From contig CANRMA010000018.1 of assembly GCA_947631625.1 (NCBI GenBank), forward strand, positions 1 through 53,186: a DNA stretch of 53,186 nt, written 5' to 3'. Below are positions 44,053 to 52,550 of this stretch, piece after piece; position 1 is the stretch's first letter, and each line of letters starts with the position of its first letter. Position numbers and translations under genes: made by a program. Source of the DNA: an uncultured Lachnospiraceae bacterium. GTDB taxonomy: Bacteria > Bacillota > Clostridia > Lachnospirales > Lachnospiraceae. A model generated the notes under the pieces. That model was not told the DNA's origin. It ran no database searches and saw nothing but the letters and a program-made list of their open reading frames with translations.

Positions 44053-45845
44053 GGAGTGTCGCAAAATAACTAAGAAATAGTTATGAAGCGGCACTCCTTC
44101 TTTTATGGCAGGGAATATCAGAGGAAAACTATAGCTTTCCTATGTTTTCCCTGATTTTTTGCGCACTTTAATAAAGAATCCGCTTCTTCCCTGCCATTGC
44201 TATGCTGTTTTCAGTTCAAACAGATAACTCCCCAGTCTGTCATTCTGAATCTTGCCATGTAACTTGTTGATGTTATAACCCAGACACAGCAGAAGGATCT
44301 CCAGTTTTACTTTGGTTTTCCCACGAAGCAGAAATCTCTGGAAATCATAATCATTTTTCAGGACCCCAAAGGCTCCTTCGACCTGAATGGAGCGGTTCAT
44401 CCGATATTGAATACCGGTTTCACTCATGATATTCTGATAGGAAGCCTGCCGGTGATTTATGAAATTCTTGGATACATACAGCCGCTTGTTTCCTTTTGCC
44501 TTTGTGCATTTATCCTTATAAGGACAGCCGCTGCAGCCGGCACATTCATATACGGTTACCTCTGATTCATATCCATTCCTGCTTCTCTGCTTCTTTACAT
44601 ACAGAGGTGACAGTGTTTTCCCTGCATGACAGGTATAGGTGTCATTGTCCGCATCATACGCCATGTTTTCCCGTTTGCTGATGTCCTTCCGGAAGCTGCG
44701 CTTCTTCCACTTTTCATAGGTCTGCGGTTTGATGTATGCTTTCTGCTTCCGGTTTTCCAGATAGTCGTAGGCTTCTTCGCTTTCATAGCCGGAATCCGCG
44801 GTTACGCTTGGATAACGGAAATCCAGATGCTCTTCCATGTGCTTCAGAAACGGCACAAGCGTCCACACATCATTTCTGTCCTGGAAGATATCTGCTGCAA
44901 CGATGTATTCGCTGTCTACGCCGATCTGAATGTTATATCCCGGTTTCAGCTAGGCATTCCTCATATGGTCATCTTTCATATGCATGAATGTGGCATCAAC
45001 ATCTGTTTTAGAGTAACTGTTACGGCTGCCAAAACGCGAGTGGTGCAGGTCATAAAGCTGCTGTCTGTCAAGAAACCTTTCAAACAGCTCCAGATACCGC
45101 TGGTGCACACTTTTTCTTTTCCCACGCCCATGGACAAATCCCACGGCATGTACAGTGCAGTATTCTTTCAGATAATCCACAATCCCCTGAAGGGTAGCCG
45201 TCCTGTTCTCTTTTGAAATCTCAAACGACTGCAGATACTCCCTGTTCAGCATCCCTACGGCCTCCTCGATCCCTGCATACATTTTTTCTTCCCATTTCCC
45301 TACGGATCTCTTCCATACAAAAGTATATTTATTCGCACAGGCCTCGAGTTTTGTGCCATCAATAAACACGGTTTCTTTTGATAGTTCACCCGCTTGTGCA
45401 AGACGACGGACCATCTGGTAGAACAGATCTTCGCAGGCTTCCGCAAGGAATCCCGTCCTGAAGCGGGCTATGGTGCTGTGGTCAGACGCTTTGTGTCCTG
45501 CAAGAAGCCACATAAAGTTGATATCCCTTCTGCAGGCCGTTTCAATTTTTCGGGAAGAATAGATGTTCTGGGAATAAGCATAGGTCAGGATCTTGAACAT
45601 GGTCTTTGGGTCAACTGCCGGATTTCTGCCTTTGGCAGAGTAAGCCTGGTACAGCATAGTGTAGTCCGGTTCCTCCAATTCGCGGCTCAGCAGTCTGACA
45701 GATTCATCTTCAGGAATCAGACCTTCCAAAGAAAGTGGCAAAACCAGTTGATAAGGTTCGCCGAATTCGGTATAATTTTTTGTGTATCTTAAGTTACTCG
45801 TCATAACTTATTATACCATGAATGGCAGGCTCTTCGGAACCTGCT
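44053..45845 (-). mobile_element. IS1182-family insertion sequence
   Basis: It comprises the split transposase plus end structures: a long hairpin with GGAGTG and CACTCC arms at 44053-44097, with an inner ATAACTA/TAGTTAT, and a GCAGG/CCTGC hairpin at about 45823-45845. Exact terminal inverted repeats and target duplication could not be fixed by eye. It separates a DUF1016 fragment from tuf copy 3's terminator. Confidence 0.7.
44200..45804 (-). pseudogene. IS1182-type transposase interrupted by one amber codon
   Basis: The N-terminal piece (44950-45804, 284 aa) contains the DUF772-type domain (FKILTYAYSQNIYSSRKIE) and the start of the DDE region with ETVFIDGTKLEA. The C-terminal piece (about 222 aa, ending at 44200) has TADSGYESEEAYDYLENR, a cysteine cluster (CAGCSGCPYKDKC) and the NRSIQVEGAFGVLKNDYDFQ segment of IS1182 enzymes. 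Both are in the same frame, separated only by TAG at 44950-44952 in the context HMRNA-stop-LKPGYN, where relatives usually have glutamine. One C-to-T change explains it. Confidence 0.92.
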
Positions 45846-45865
45846 TTTCTGTTCCAGGCAATAAA

Positions 45866-45895
45866 AAGGGTTTCGGAAAAATCTCCGAAACCCTT
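45866..45895 (-). terminator. Terminator following tuf copy 3
   Basis: AAGGGTTTCGG (45866-45876) pairs perfectly with CCGAAACCCTT (45885-45895), an 11-bp stem, and TTTTA follows on the minus strand. It sits 22 nt after the displaced tuf stop. Confidence 0.88.
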
Positions 45896-45917
45896 GAATT
45901 TACTGAATAAATTATAT

Positions 45918-45971
45918 TTACTCAATGATAGTAGCAACCCTACCAGATCCAACCGTTCTACCACCCTCACG
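45918..45971 (-). pseudogene. Displaced tuf 3' end, copy 3
   Basis: It encodes REGGRTVGSGRVATIIE and stop, a perfect EF-Tu C-terminus, with unrelated sequence upstream. Codon choices differ at several positions from copy 2, so it is not a recent duplicate of it. Confidence 0.9.
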
Positions 45972-46224
45972 TTTCGTAGGGAATAAAATCATAATGCTTT
46001 TTCACACATACTATAAGTTTTTGTATTTATATTTTCTTATTTTAGCTCTCTATTATTTTCAGTTTTCAATTTTTTAGAACCAAAATAGAACCACACTTTT
46101 TAATATCTTAAAAACATCTATAAATTGCTCAGCATTCATTGTCGCTTTCGAGTAAAACATTTTCCCCTATAAATACTATATACATGGTGTTAACACCATG
46201 TAAAAACAATAGGTAAAACAAGTT
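45972..46224. other. Junction region between tuf copy 3 and thsB
   Basis: It contains the doubled motif GTGGTTCTATTTTGGTTCTA (minus strand, about 46075-46095), which resembles the doubled motif in the 135-bp repeats. A short frame, FYSKATMNAEQFIDVFKIL (about 46105-46160), may be an integrase tail. The perfect palindrome at 46181-46202 also lies here. Confidence 0.5.
46181..46202. repeat. Perfect 22-bp palindrome downstream of thsB
   Basis: ACATGGTGTTAACACCATGT plus one matching base on each side. No clear U tract follows on the minus strand. It could be a 3'-end hairpin or a protein-binding site. Confidence 0.7.
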
Positions 46225-46722
46225 CTAATATGTTCCCGAAGCAGAAATAGCATCTTCAATCAATTGTTCCAAATGTTCCTCAATATCAGCATACACATTC
46301 TTACTGGAACTATAGCTTGAATCAAAACATTCTACAAAATTAGATAGCCTTTTATTGTCATATGTCATTATATTATAGAATGGATTACTGCCTTTGGTTG
46401 TCTGCTCCCCCTGATTATCCTCCAAATTATGTATATATATTCCTACTATCCCTTTATTCAATTCATACGCCTTTTCAATCTCATACTTTACCCATTTTCT
46501 CGTTGACGTTGTACTCCCAACCAAAACCACTAAGCATGAACGCATTTCTAATTGGGAATCTATCCACTCTTTAATCTTTGTATCTGTTTTAAGTTTTACT
46601 TCTTCCCAGTCATTATCAGAAAATGTCGAAGAATCAGATACTTTACCCATATTTCTTACTTGACTAGCCCTCCAATTGTCCTTATTATACTCGAAACTGA
46701 AAAACACTTGCCTTTTTGCCAT
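46225..46722 (-). CDS. thsB: Thoeris ThsB, TIR-domain sensor
   Basis: A 165-aa TIR-like protein of the DUF1863 type. The N-terminal QVFFSFEYNKDNWRASQVRN and the core CLVVLVGSTTSTRKWVKYEI match ThsB; E81 in WVKYEIEKA is the expected catalytic glutamate. In Thoeris systems ThsB detects phage infection and makes a cyclic ADP-ribose isomer from NAD+ that activates ThsA. It follows thsA by 7 nt with GGAGG upstream. Only one TIR gene is present in this window. Confidence 0.9.
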   Translation of the reverse strand: MAKRQVFFSFEYNKDNWRASQVRNMGKVSDSSTFSDNDWEEVKLKTDTKIKEWIDSQLEMRSCLVVLVGSTTSTRKWVKYEIEKAYELNKGIVGIYIHNLEDNQGEQTTKGSNPFYNIMTYDNKRLSNFVECFDSSYSSSKNVYADIEEHLEQLIEDAISASGTY

Positions 46723-46729
46723 AAAATCA

Positions 46730-48160
46730 TTACCTCCTAATTAGTTTTATAAATTTTAATACATTATCAATTAATGTATTATTATCCATCTTGCTATTCA
46801 ACTTTGCAAAAGTTTCTCTCAAATCTGCATCAACTTTATTATAATACTTTTCCAAATTTGTATTTACTTCTTCCCAAATTTCCCGAGCTACATAGCCAGT
46901 GCAACCAATAGGAACTATTAAATTATTTTGTTCTTTTGCAATTTGAAATTCAGATCTCATACCATTAGCTAATACTATATTTTTATTTTCCAATTTATTT
47001 CCAAACAAAAATATAGATATTCCAGCTCTTGATATCATATCTTCACGATACTGTTTCCATAACTTTTGTCTTGTATCTTCACTTTCTATTCCTTGAGGAA
47101 ACGGTCGCAAAATCAACCTATTATCATTTATAGTTTTTCTCCTCATATAAATTTCTTGTAAGGCTCCCGTTATAACAGCACTTCCTACACCAAGTCCAAA
47201 GCCAGAAATAATATTATAATCTTCACGAATTAATCTATTACTTAACTGATGTATAAATTCCACAGCTTCTTTTTCCTCATAATCTCCATATTCAACCGCA
47301 CTTCCAGAAACAAATATATTATCATTATTTAATCGTCTACTAATTTTTTCCAATACATCCGTAATTTCATCATATTCATCTATCATTAAAGCACATATAT
47401 TATACCTCTTTAAATCCTCCACAAAAAATTGATGTTTCCGTTCAGCATACTCATAATCTGCTGTATTTTCATATTCATTTTCTTTAATTTTGCGTATAAG
47501 AGCATAATGCTGTCTCTTATTTTCTCCATAATCAATTCTTATTCTACTTAAAATATAATCAATATTTGGATCAACAAAGCTAAATCCAACGAACAAAAAT
47601 GTCTTTGAAATCAAGTCTCCACTTAATGCGGTTATAAATTGTGCATGTTCCCGATAATATTTCTCATAGTCATCTTTAATAAGAATAGCTTCATCCGGAT
47701 TATTTTTATCACCATGCATTTTATATACAACAGCATCCCTATGAGGTTTAGTAATAGAAAACTGTTTATTATTATACTTCACATCAACTACACGTTGTGC
47801 ATCTACTAAAGCATCTTCTATAAGAGAATCATAATTAGTTGTCCAATATGTCAATATTGGCAATCTTGCCAATATCTTGTGATTCACTCCAGGCTCTTTT
47901 TCCTTAGAAAATTCTTCAAAAATCACATCATTGATTATACTTCTGTTTCCATTCTTGTTATAACAATATTGTGCTAATGAAACTAAATCATGCTCTTTAT
48001 CCACATTCAAACCTAATTCTTCTGCAATATCTCTCAATAAATTTTTCCAGTCCACATATCCTGAACTTTTTGAAAAACCTGCCCCTGCAAAAATAGCTGC
48101 ATTATTGTTTCTTATTTCTTTCACATATCTATCAACAAATGCAGAAATTTCTCTATTCAT
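46730..48160 (-). CDS. thsA: Thoeris ThsA, SIR2-SLOG NADase effector
   Basis: A 476-aa protein, the same length as I recall for the Bacillus cereus ThsA. The SIR2 domain (about 1-275) has AAIFAGAGFS, then TTNYDSLIE with N109 and YKMHGD with H149 as the expected catalytic pair. The C-terminal SLOG domain (about 282-476), with FVSGSAVEYG, SGFGLGVGSAVITGAL and RLILRPFPQG, binds the signal made by ThsB. Activation depletes NAD+ and kills the infected cell. It lies upstream of thsB and downstream of the restriction endonuclease gene. Confidence 0.95.
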   Translation of the reverse strand: MNREISAFVDRYVKEIRNNNAAIFAGAGFSKSSGYVDWKNLLRDIAEELGLNVDKEHDLVSLAQYCYNKNGNRSIINDVIFEEFSKEKEPGVNHKILARLPILTYWTTNYDSLIEDALVDAQRVVDVKYNNKQFSITKPHRDAVVYKMHGDKNNPDEAILIKDDYEKYYREHAQFITALSGDLISKTFLFVGFSFVDPNIDYILSRIRIDYGENKRQHYALIRKIKENEYENTADYEYAERKHQFFVEDLKRYNICALMIDEYDEITDVLEKISRRLNNDNIFVSGSAVEYGDYEEKEAVEFIHQLSNRLIREDYNIISGFGLGVGSAVITGALQEIYMRRKTINDNRLILRPFPQGIESEDTRQKLWKQYREDMISRAGISIFLFGNKLENKNIVLANGMRSEFQIAKEQNNLIVPIGCTGYVAREIWEEVNTNLEKYYNKVDADLRETFAKLNSKMDNNTLIDNVLKFIKLIRR

Positions 48161-48216
48161 AATTTACCTCTTTAGCAAATAAATACTATTATTCCTAATA
48201 TGATCTTATATAGTTC

Positions 48217-49134
48217 CTACCTCGGTCCCAAAAACTTATCCCCATTCAAATGTATCATATGTTCTGGCATCTCTGCTATCCAGACTTCCGTTTCCCATGC
48301 CAATGTTTGCGAAAATCTCTTATAAGTTTTAAAATCAAGAAATGCTGTTACAAAGATTTTCCCTGCTGTTACACTCTTTGTCATCTCCGCTATTTCTAAT
48401 ATTCTTTTAGCATCCATCGGTCCTACGGAAGTCACTGATTCAACAAAATATATCCAATCCTTATCTTCCCTATACAAAACCACATCCGGCATCTTGTCAT
48501 GTAAAGTTATTTCAACTCCCAATTCTTTCAACTTATCAACATTCTTTACCAAATCTTTCTCTATGGTATCGCCAACATACAAACATTCTGAATTTGGCGC
48601 AAAGCGTGGAGCAAATTCCTCAATTATAGCTTTCTGTAATTCGTTGTGCTTGCCTGTAGAAAATTGAAAATCAGTTCCATTTATACGCACCGGCATCATT
48701 GTCATTTTCTTTTTTGAAGCATACATATCTACCAGTTTCTCATGATATTTCAAAAATCGACTTATAGACTTCTGCCAGTCTGATGTTTGAAATACCCTTA
48801 TCATCTGCAAAGTTTCTTCTGTAAGCCTATACCGATAATTAGGACTGTTTGTGGCTCTTCCATTATCCTCTACAAGTGCAGCATTACGGAAATGATGTAA
48901 TGCCTGCTTGCGAAACGTCTCCCTGCTGTTTTCCGCATAAGTCGATCCATAATATGTATTCGCAAACTGAATAATGTCATGGATACGAATCCACTCATTT
49001 TCGGCATCTTTCCATAATGTATCCTGCTTTATCCCTGCCATCGCCAACAGCACATAACAGCAAATATCCGCTTGCTGCGCTTTAGGCATTCCAAGCATTT
49101 TTAGAAGTTCTCTTGCCTCATCAATTTTACCCAC
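48217..49134 (-). CDS. BsuBI/PstI-type restriction endonuclease
   Basis: A 305-aa type II endonuclease with an N-terminal helical/winged region (about 1-120) and the BsuBI/PstI catalytic C-terminus (about 150-305). A PD...ExK-like arrangement is visible in DKMPDVVLYRE, then IYFVESVTSVGPMDAKR. By family it probably cuts CTGCAG. The start is GTG, with GGAGG 6 nt upstream, and overlaps the methyltransferase stop by 8 nt, so endonuclease translation is coupled to its protective partner. Confidence 0.92.
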   Translation of the reverse strand: MGKIDEARELLKMLGMPKAQQADICCYVLLAMAGIKQDTLWKDAENEWIRIHDIIQFANTYYGSTYAENSRETFRKQALHHFRNAALVEDNGRATNSPNYRYRLTEETLQMIRVFQTSDWQKSISRFLKYHEKLVDMYASKKKMTMMPVRINGTDFQFSTGKHNELQKAIIEEFAPRFAPNSECLYVGDTIEKDLVKNVDKLKELGVEITLHDKMPDVVLYREDKDWIYFVESVTSVGPMDAKRILEIAEMTKSVTAGKIFVTAFLDFKTYKRFSQTLAWETEVWIAEMPEHMIHLNGDKFLGPR

Positions 49135-50614
49135 AGTATCCCTCCAATATCATATTACAGTTATTTTCTGACATATCCTTGCTTTTCATCAGTTTTCTAC
49201 CCATTTCCTGTATGCTTTCTAAATCAGGCACAGGCATTGCATTAATTTCTGTCGAATTTACCTGCGTTGAACCATTCAGAATCCTATAATATTCATCATA
49301 AAGAGTAGAATTAAAAATTACATATAATCCATACACAAGGCACTCTGACATTTCCGTTACCAATCCGTCTACAAAATTTATCTTATTCTGTGTGCTGATT
49401 TTCGTATACTGTGGATATTTCTTTGATAAATATACCCCACATTGCAGCCTGCGTTTTTCTTCTTTTGCAGTAAAACGCTTAACAAACAAATAATTTCGAT
49501 TATCCTGCTGCAATCCCTTTTGATCTGTTACCAGATATTCATGTTCTTTCTGAATAGGGAACTGCACCTCTCCTTGTTTAATATGCTGTGAATAAAAGAG
49601 TGGAATTGCACCTTCTTCTGCATCATCACGAAGTATCTCACGATTACGAAAATCAACTGTCAATCCCGTTTTCATCTTTAGCCCAATATCTGGTAATGTT
49701 TTATCAAATCTATGTAATCGTTCCAGTACAGAAACTTCTTTTTCGTCTGTTACTAAATAAACGTAATAATCATCTCCCGAAACCACGAGACTATATGGCA
49801 CTGTCAACGAGGTCAGATTATCAAAATCACTATTTGATTGTGAAGAAGTAATTGTAACCTTCTCCGGCGTTTTGTTTGTCTTTTCTACTTTTATTATGAT
49901 CGTTTCCTGCAAGACATCTTCCTTATCAAACACCTTATTCCTGCTTACAAATAAATGAATATGTTCTAATTTTCCTTCTGTCAGAAAATACTGTCTAAAA
50001 CGCTTAAAATATGCCCCAGAAGTCCATGAACGAGGGACAATATACACCATTTCACCGCCATCATCAAGATTAAATAATCCCATTGCGGCAAAAATGAAAT
50101 ATAAATTGGGGGCACCGTAACAAACTTCCGGCATAACCCTTGCTTCCGGCGCATCCTTAGGTATCTTCATATATGGAGGATTTCCAATTACAAAATCATA
50201 CTTCTTAGGTTCAGGATTGCTCCCCAGCATATGATTAAAGTCTAAATACTGGCTTATAATATAATTATCTGTAATAATATTAATTTGAATGTCTTTTTTT
50301 GAATTTGCCTGATAAGCATACAAATTTTCCTTTAACAATTCCAAAATATTATTATCGTTCTCATAACAGGTTAATTCTATTGACTGAACAGAATCAAACT
50401 GTTCTAATCGTTCTAAAAGTGCACAAGATAATATCCCTGACCCTGCTCCTGCATCTAAAATACGAACCTTGGACAAATTTTCAGGAATAATATATAATCC
50501 CGCCATAAATCGTGCCGTTTCTTTGCTTGTAAAAAACTGGCCATATTTTTTACGCTCTTTTTTTGGCATATCATCAATATATTTATTTGTACGTTCAATA
50601 ATATAATCTAGCAT
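49127..50614 (-). CDS. N6-adenine DNA methyltransferase of the BsuBI/PstI type
   Basis: A 495-aa enzyme that methylates adenine in the recognition site and protects host DNA. Motif X-like YGQFFTSKETARFMA is near the N-terminus, the SAM motif LDAGAGSGILSCALLE near residue 45, and the catalytic NPPY in FVIGNPPYMKIPKD, followed by a C-terminal recognition region. The frame extends to 50644, but ATG 50614 has AGAAGG 6 nt upstream. It precedes and overlaps the cognate endonuclease gene. Confidence 0.92.
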   Translation of the reverse strand: MLDYIIERTNKYIDDMPKKERKKYGQFFTSKETARFMAGLYIIPENLSKVRILDAGAGSGILSCALLERLEQFDSVQSIELTCYENDNNILELLKENLYAYQANSKKDIQINIITDNYIISQYLDFNHMLGSNPEPKKYDFVIGNPPYMKIPKDAPEARVMPEVCYGAPNLYFIFAAMGLFNLDDGGEMVYIVPRSWTSGAYFKRFRQYFLTEGKLEHIHLFVSRNKVFDKEDVLQETIIIKVEKTNKTPEKVTITSSQSNSDFDNLTSLTVPYSLVVSGDDYYVYLVTDEKEVSVLERLHRFDKTLPDIGLKMKTGLTVDFRNREILRDDAEEGAIPLFYSQHIKQGEVQFPIQKEHEYLVTDQKGLQQDNRNYLFVKRFTAKEEKRRLQCGVYLSKKYPQYTKISTQNKINFVDGLVTEMSECLVYGLYVIFNSTLYDEYYRILNGSTQVNSTEINAMPVPDLESIQEMGRKLMKSKDMSENNCNMILEGYCG

Positions 50615-50682
50615 CATTTGCCTTCTTCTCCATATAACAACCATTTTATTGTTCTATTGCAAGAAAATGTAATGGTATTTTA

Positions 50683-51831
50683 TTATCCCCTTTTTTTTAG
50701 AGCAATTATTTTTGAATCATTCTTTGTTTCTAATGTTCCTTTATCCAAAAAACAATACTGCTCCAATTCCTCAGCCGAACATCCTATTTCTTCAACCAGT
50801 TGACTTGCTGTAACAATATTATTTTCTAATAATAATACTATTGCCTGCTTGTGCGCAAACGGCTTTTCAACTGGCATTTCCTTATCTAATGGCTCTTTTC
50901 TCCAATACACTCTTGTTGTCATTTGATCCTTTAAATACTTAATTTGATTGGAAGATAAAATACCAAGAGTATCACATCGATAAATCATACACCCTATAGA
51001 AGCTTTCCATTTCGCTTTTAACTGAATAAAATGGTCTATAGATGTTGAAAACACATCTTTTGAAAATGTTTCTTTCGGCAAAAGAAATGCACCTGCAAAC
51101 CTGTCTGCCTCATTTTCAAGTTTTTCATGAATTGCACTATTTTTTAAATCTTCCTCTGAATAATAATCCGAATGCATAAGTAAATGTCCCAATTCATGTG
51201 CGATGTCAAATCTAATTCTAACATTGGTATCCTTATCACTACTCAAGAAAATAAATGGTTTATTATCAAACCATACTGAAAATGCATCCAACTTGTTTAA
51301 CCTTAATTGCATTTTAGATACCATTATTCCTTTTTTTTGAACAATACTTACCAAATTATCAATAGGTCTGTTTCCTAGCCCCCAATATTTTCTCAATGTC
51401 ATTGCATACTGCTCTATTTGCTCATTGTCCAACGGATTTATCCCATCATCTTCATAGGTTATTTTGGGCAAGTCTAATGCTGGAAAGTCAATGTATTTTT
51501 CCAAATAATCATTAATCTCTCTAAATATCTCAATTTTTTCTCTTGCCGCATTTAACACTTTAACCTTTGTTGTCTTTTTACATCTAAAAAAAACTGCACT
51601 ACTGGCATTTTCATTCGCTGGCATAGGTTTATAGAAAAAACTTGTAGGATATTTGAGTACACCAGCAATCGTATTTAAAATCGCCTTACTAGGGGCATTC
51701 TTACCCATTTCATATTGAGAGATTGCTTGCTTACTTACCGAAACCAAGTCAGATAATTCTACCATTGACAATCCTCTAGAAATTCTTGCTTGTTTAATCC
51801 TATATGGCACAACCTTTTTTTCGCTTTCCAT
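50683..51831 (-). CDS. XRE-ImmA/IrrE regulatory metalloprotease
   Basis: A protein of about 382 aa. An N-terminal Cro/CI helix-turn-helix (about 10-65, ARISRGLSMVELSDLVSVSK) is followed by an ImmA/IrrE zinc protease domain with AHELGHLLMHS and the downstream ligand region ENEADRFAGAFLLP. Such proteins cleave or inactivate repressors, or act as regulators of mobile elements and toxin-antitoxin-like pairs. The start is uncertain: ATG at 51831 or 51834, or GTG at 51846, with GGTGG close by. The gene begins next to the stop of the 216-aa protein gene and precedes the methyltransferase by 68 nt. Confidence 0.88.
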   Translation of the reverse strand: MESEKKVVPYRIKQARISRGLSMVELSDLVSVSKQAISQYEMGKNAPSKAILNTIAGVLKYPTSFFYKPMPANENASSAVFFRCKKTTKVKVLNAAREKIEIFREINDYLEKYIDFPALDLPKITYEDDGINPLDNEQIEQYAMTLRKYWGLGNRPIDNLVSIVQKKGIMVSKMQLRLNKLDAFSVWFDNKPFIFLSSDKDTNVRIRFDIAHELGHLLMHSDYYSEEDLKNSAIHEKLENEADRFAGAFLLPKETFSKDVFSTSIDHFIQLKAKWKASIGCMIYRCDTLGILSSNQIKYLKDQMTTRVYWRKEPLDKEMPVEKPFAHKQAIVLLLENNIVTASQLVEEIGCSAEELEQYCFLDKGTLETKNDSKIIALKKRG

Positions 51832-51847
51832 CATATCCACCAACACT

Positions 51848-52498
51848 CTATATTATTTTTTCGATTTCATCTGACAAATTCTTTTTTAAAGCAACAATTG
51901 ATTCTTCAACTAATTCTTCTGGTACATAATTTTTGTACATATTTGTATCTGCAAGAAGATTAACTGTATATTCAGATCCTAAATAGTTTTCATTCGGAAG
52001 TACAATATTTAAGTGTGTCATATCTCCATACTTATATCCATATGTAATTTGTGCATATTTTTTACTTTCGACCACCACAGGATATTCCCCTGAAAGGTCA
52101 AACGCCAGTTGCATACTTAACCCTGCATTTGATTTGGCATATTCCTTTTTATATGAAGACGGAGGCAATAGTTTAAAAGCCCCATCTGTCCTCCCCAAAT
52201 TTACAATAAAATCTTTTGTTTCTATACATAACGCCTTATGCTTATAACTATTAACTTGTTTCAAGGAAACAGAATAATCAGCCTTAGGGTTAAAAGCAGA
52301 ATCATTAAACTGCCTTTCTATAGCATATGTCCTTAAATGTCCAAATACTGTTTCTCTTTTTTCAAGTGAAAAGAAATCCTCATTCTTTTTCTTAAATTGC
52401 TCAAAAGTTCTAATTGCCACAATCATATTATTATAAGTGGTTGCTTTAAAAGCGAATCCAAAATTCTCTTCAAATAATTCCATAATTCTATTTTCCAT
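51848..52498 (-). CDS. Unknown 216-aa protein paired with the XRE-ImmA gene
   Basis: I do not recognise this soluble protein. The N-terminus is helical (ENRIMELFEENFGFAFKATT); the middle has HKALCIETKDFIVNLGRTDG and a beta-rich part, YPVVVESKKYAQITYGYKYG. The C-terminus is helical and charged. The start at 52498 has GAGGTGG 4 nt upstream. It is the first gene of the defence cassette, has a near-consensus promoter, and its stop lies next to the XRE-ImmA start region. A toxin, substrate or partner of the protease are possible roles, all inferred from position. Confidence 0.7.
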   Translation of the reverse strand: MENRIMELFEENFGFAFKATTYNNMIVAIRTFEQFKKKNEDFFSLEKRETVFGHLRTYAIERQFNDSAFNPKADYSVSLKQVNSYKHKALCIETKDFIVNLGRTDGAFKLLPPSSYKKEYAKSNAGLSMQLAFDLSGEYPVVVESKKYAQITYGYKYGDMTHLNIVLPNENYLGSEYTVNLLADTNMYKNYVPEELVEESIVALKKNLSDEIEKII

Positions 52499-52521
52499 CA
52501 AGCCACCTCTTTCTGCCAAGT

Positions 52522-52550
52522 ATTATATATTATTAATCGATATAAGTCAA
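52522..52550 (-). promoter_or_regulatory. Strong promoter of the defence cassette
   Basis: On the minus strand, TTGACT (52545-52550), exactly 17 nt, then TATAAT (52522-52527), about 24 nt before the 216-aa protein's start. All six defence genes lie downstream in the same direction. Confidence 0.8.
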
